This document shows, piece by piece, positions 18,745-21,892 of a DNA stretch of 21,892 bases. Every line of letters begins with the position of its first letter. Positions within the stretch are counted from its first letter, which is position 1. Below the pieces are notes generated by a model. That model did no database searches, was not told the origin of the DNA, and saw only the letters and a program-made list of their open reading frames with translations. The translations under genes and the position numbers were made by a program. Origin of the DNA: Coptodactyla brooksi. Taxonomy: Eukaryota > Arthropoda > Insecta > Coleoptera > Scarabaeidae. The DNA lies in NCBI GenBank assembly GCA_033557675.1, contig JAWQRM010000509.1, forward strand, positions 1-21,892, written 5' to 3'.

Positions 18745-19717
18745 TTACTTCTAAAGTTAATCATTACCAAAGCAACTACGCATGTGGCATTGTTTTTCAT
18801 TAGTAACATGTCTTTTGTCTTAACTAAGCCAACAAACATTGTGCTTACAATTTTCTATTATATACTTAATCATTGTGACAGGCACAGAACGGCATGACAT
18901 TTATTTATTTTCCAAACATAAATTCATATCATCACTACATGCAATGTATTTATCTAGGAAAAAATAAAGTATTAAAAGTGCTGTTTTTAGAGTTGTTTTT
19001 ATTTCTTCATCGCAGAATAGCAAAATGTATTTAATGGTAAGAGTATAAGTAAGGTAAGATACTTCATTTGATATTTACCTATTTTTTGATCCGATAAATG
19101 CTAGTTTTCTCTTTAAACAGATTAAAGAGAAAGTTAGTGCACGTAAAAAAGCAAAATTGGCAAATCAATCAGTGAGATGGAGAAAAAATAAGAACAAACT
19201 AGGCTATAAACTTGTTTTTTTATGGTTTTAACTTCTTTTTTATTAAATTTCTAAGTTTTCAGCAGCCTACAACCCTGTTTAATTTTACTCTTCTGGTATC
19301 CTTAGTTTTATACTTTTATAGATCATGCACAACTAGAAGTAACTTGTGAAAAAATGTAGGCAACCAGTTACTCAAGTCGTAATTTATATGTATACTATTA
19401 CGTAGACCCTGGTATATTTAGTTAAAGGCTGGAGCATGACGTCACGAACTGTTCATGACGTGCATCGCTTGCTTGAGTGTCTCGAATGTAGATTTACAAA
19501 TAGATATGGCAATCTTCTCTTGCCACTTTGGAATTTGTTATTTCCGATTAAATTAGGTGAAAATAATTTTGATTTTATAACTCCCAAGTTAGTTGGATAT
19601 TACGGTTCCAAATTTTTATCTTAGTCAAATCAAAAACCACTGAATTACTCATGTTATTTCATAATTCTAAAGTCTTTCAAGGTAAATGTATATATAACAG
19701 ATCTATTTAAAGGATAC

Positions 19718-20577
19718 GGAAACATACAGTCTTTTCCATAGAGAACCATTTCCCCTAGTCCAAACACCGAATTATTCCTAACATCGTCATTTTCATCTTT
19801 GGCCCCAGCAACCCACAACTGCAACAATGCTGGAACAAACTTTTCCACGTAAATTCCTAGCGGTTTCATACACTCTGCTAATGTGCCATATCCAAACGAT
19901 CTCTGGCTAACACTTTTCTGATTTTTCTGCAAATACAAGTGAACAAAACATAAATCTCTTATAATTTAAAGTATCATATTATTTACCGTTCTTACTGACA
20001 ATAACTGCAAAACGTTCGGAAAATATAAAACAAATTCATCCGGCGTTAAAGCGTTTCCATATTTCGGAATAATATCTCCGGCACATTCTAACAACAATTC
20101 GGTCTGTTCAGATTCTTCGTCCTCGTCTGGTGCGTCTCCCGAGTCGTAATTATCATTGTCTTGACAAGTCGTCTACCGAAAAAGAAAATTACACCGAGGA
20201 TAATAAATACAAGAGCAATTGTTTCATTCACCTTTTTCGTTAATAAATCGATTACGCAGTTCATTATTGCTTCTCTATGGCCCTCTCCCGCAAACATGTC
20301 TCCTTTTATGGAATCCAACATGCTGCTGTACGCATTGGTCGCCTGTATAACAATGTTCTGTTCCTCGTCAAATTTGATAATCTGGGCGCACTTGGGTATA
20401 AACATTTGTAAGGCCTTGTATAAAGCTTGTTTGCCCTCTGGAGTGTTTTGTTCGTGGAGAGTTATACAAAATTGTTCTAAGGCAGCAATAGCTGCGGACC
20501 TAATGTCCTCTTGTGGATAGTCGAGCAGTTTGAAAATTTCTTCGAAACTTTTTTCTAGGTACGGTAAAAAGAGTGAG
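19718..20577 (-). CDS. IPO4: importin-4-like karyopherin, three upstream exons of the C-terminal part
   Basis: Exons 20577-20232, 20172-19987 and 19926-19718 are separated by introns of 59 and 60 bp with GT..AG ends (GTGAAT..CGGTAG, GTAAAT..TTGCAG). The first exon starts with one base completing a codon from an exon beyond the window. Residues read SLFLPYLEKSFEEIFKLLDY, then DIRSAAIAALEQFCITLHEQ, an acidic loop DAPDEDEESEQTELLLECAG, and QRSFGYGTLAECMKPLG followed by DENDDVRNNSVFGLGEMVLY. This matches the importin-4 order: a HEAT pair, an Asp/Glu-rich segment, a SFAVGTLAE-like helix and a DPEVRSNAIFGMG-like helix. Importin-4 is a Ran-GTP-dependent import receptor for histones H3-H4 and other cargo. 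Together with 17151-17718 this gives about 392 residues, roughly the last third of the usual 1,080. The N-terminal Ran-binding part is outside the window. Confidence 0.9.
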
Positions 20578-20842
20578 CTGCAATATTACATCAACGTTTA
20601 AATTATTTTTATTAATCAGGGTAAAAATTGATTAATTGATATTAACCAATAAGTAATTAAAATTTCATTTACACGAAGTGTATAACATCATCTATTAGCA
20701 TTTTATATTATTTGAAAGGTACATCTGTCTAAATAACAACCAAAGTTTGAAAGCGAACAAATGACGCATGACCAAGTAATGACATTTATGTCACACTAAA
20801 AAAATGTTCACTTTTGGAGTAAAAACATGAAGTGTAGTAAAA

Positions 20843-21120
20843 TTTAAAAAAAAAACACCCACAAAAACATTGAAAATGATGCAAACTGTTTGTGGTGATG
20901 AGTATTTATCAAGAACAACCGTTTTTGAGTAGCATAAACATTTTTGCAGCAGTTGTTGAAGATTACAAATGAGCCTCGAACCTCTCATAGTGCCGAATTG
21001 ATCAAAGGAGTTCAGGATTACATAGCCAAAAATCGAAATACGAATGTCAGAATGATCGTACAGGATCTGTAAATTATCCACACGTTCAAATTTTTCCAAA
21101 AAATCCCGCGATAAATATCT
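20843..21120 (+). pseudogene. mariner transposase, N-terminal fragment
   Basis: The frame TLKMMQTVCGDEYLSRTTVF then E, a stop, and HKHF matches the mariner N-terminal block in which TxxMLxxxYGDxxLSRTxVFEWxKRF is conserved. After frame breaks, EPRTSHSAELIKGVQDYIAK and NVRMIVQDL match the linker and second helix-turn-helix (xDxPRxGRxxxx...VRxIAxEL). The stop in place of the Trp of FEW and later stops show decay. Nothing of the catalytic domain is visible before about 21125. The fragment lies antisense in the importin-4 intron. Confidence 0.75.
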
Positions 21121-21732
21121 AGGTGTATTCCAGTTTCTATCCTACATTCCAGCCAATTAAACTCTTACAATAAATCAGTATTCCACCATATATAAGAGAA
21201 AACAACAAAATATGCACCAGTCTTAAAAATAGTGATAAGCTGAAACACGTCGACTACGAATAAAAAAAAACAGTGCTCTGAGACACCAAGAAACATCAAA
21301 CCCATATTTGTAGTTTATACCCATATAGAATATTTGAACAGTCTGGAAACGGTCACATATCTTGAAAACAGATGGCGGGATCTTCTTGAAATTTGGGACA
21401 CTGTAGTAAGGCTAACTTTATTTTATCTTCAGTAATTTTTTTGACTGTGTCTTCATTTGTTTTGAGATACAAAGCCAACTTGATGTTTTTTAAGTAGCAC
21501 TGCGGGTCGGAAAAAATATTTTTGAAAAGAGCATTTTGTTCTGAATTCAGTTATGTGTCCACATGCATAATTTTATTTTTATTAAAACAAAAAAATTAAA
21601 CGCAAAAAAAATGTCGGCTTTGAAAATGTGGGTGGTCGAACTACCAAGTTGGATATGTAAGTCGGATGTGGTTTCGAACGTTTTGACATAAATAGCAAGA
21701 ATATTTTTCTAACTTTTCCTTGAGGACACAAT

Positions 21733-21891
21733 TCAAACATTTCTCATACAATTTAAACAACAGCAAAAAAAGAACTTTATTCGGTCCTTAAAATTACTAA
21801 GAGTGTCTCTTAAATACTCGGCAGAGATATTTTGCATTTCGAGACATACTTTTGTTTTCAAATCCTCCAAATTTCTTGGGCGATCAACATA
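21733..21891 (-). pseudogene. Tc1/mariner-related DDE transposase, C-terminal fragment
   Basis: The minus frame enters from the right edge with YVDRPRNLEDLKTKVCLEMQ, then NISAEYLRDTLSNFKDRIKF, a cysteine-rich tail and TGA 21735-21733. This is the usual C-terminus following the WPPRSPDxTPLDFFLWG block in an insect-abundant DDE family (xVY..P..NLxDLKxRIxxE...I....L..V...F..R), so it is related to the fragment at 5519-5638. The catalytic part lies outside the window, so integrity cannot be judged. Confidence 0.7.
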
Positions 21892-21892
21892 C

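Larger units (their letters stand above)
17719..19717 (-). other. 2.0-kb importin-4 intron invaded by a transposon
   Basis: The donor is TTTCC|GTATCC at 19718/19717 and the acceptor is ATTTTACCAG ending at 17719. Splicing restores GKDCMFPHYHDIL in frame. The gene's other complete introns here are 59-65 bp, so this one has expanded about thirtyfold. It contains a DDE transposase relic (18221-18744, opposite strand), a 13-bp stem foldback (18161-18194) and two CACGTG boxes (18106, 18128). Confidence 0.8.
20578..21892 (-). other. importin-4 upstream intron with transposon relics
   Basis: The acceptor TGTAATATTGCAG at 20578 precedes the first visible exon. No further importin exon is readable up to the right edge, so this intron exceeds 1.3 kb. 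It contains a mariner N-terminal fragment (plus strand) and a DDE transposase tail (minus strand). The stretch 21125-21730 has no reading frame but includes a GATGGCGGGATCTTCTTG..GGGACACTGTAG segment that looks like element-terminal sequence. Confidence 0.6.

Noticed and set aside
20161..20520. Plus-strand open frame of 119 codons, the longest in the window
   Set aside because: It is the antisense shadow of the importin-4 exon 20577-20232; no family match and it extends into the intron.

Overview
The window reads as AT-rich nuclear DNA from an insect or related arthropod. The order cannot be fixed from the sequence. Reasons: a split eukaryotic gene with very short introns (59-65 bp) flanked by huge repeat-filled introns, no bacterial-style operons, and decayed transposons of families that are abundant in arthropods (mariner, hAT, piggyBac-like, Tc1/mariner-related DDE elements, Penelope-type hammerhead motifs). 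The only gene I recognise with confidence is an importin-4 (IPO4)-like karyopherin on the minus strand. Six exons encode its C-terminal 392 residues: 20577-20232, 20172-19987, 19926-19718, 17718-17586, 17520-17343 and 17278-17151. The remaining 5' exons lie beyond the right edge. Layout from left to right: 1-185 is the 3' end of a mariner. Position 639-698 is a possible small internal exon on the minus strand, and 8970-9059 is a possible first coding exon on the same strand; the phases agree, so they may belong to one unrecognised gene with an intron of about 8.3 kb. Between them lie a decayed piggyBac-like transposase (about 3595-3840), three hammerhead-ribozyme-like motifs (3515-3561 +, 4093-4138 - and 4363-4409 -), a GC-richer patch with homeodomain-type sites (4730-4930), a DDE transposase tail (5519-5638), a roughly 335-bp MITE with 27-bp terminal inverted repeats (5667-6001), a 98-bp tandem duplication (6171-6366) and a higher-order tandem array (about 6700-8210). 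From 9.1 to 17.1 kb I find no host gene. There are broken transposases (10217-10800, 11292-11605 - and 11807-12524), a (TA)n tract with a foldback, and a second long diverged tandem array (about 14660-16730). From 17151 to the right edge is the IPO4 gene. Its 2.0-kb intron has been invaded by the C-terminal half of a DDE transposase whose second-D to E spacing is about 82 codons, the feature used for the DD82E (Sailor-type) group. Its upstream intron holds a mariner N-terminal relic (20843-21120 +) and a DDE transposase tail (21733-21891 -). No transposase here looks intact: catalytic residues are substituted or deleted, and stops and frameshifts are common. The most notable items are the Penelope-type hammerhead motifs, the two pieces of a DD82E-like transposase 7.5 kb apart, the two tandem arrays, and the possible long-intron gene on the minus strand. 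All family assignments come from reading motifs by eye; no database search was run.
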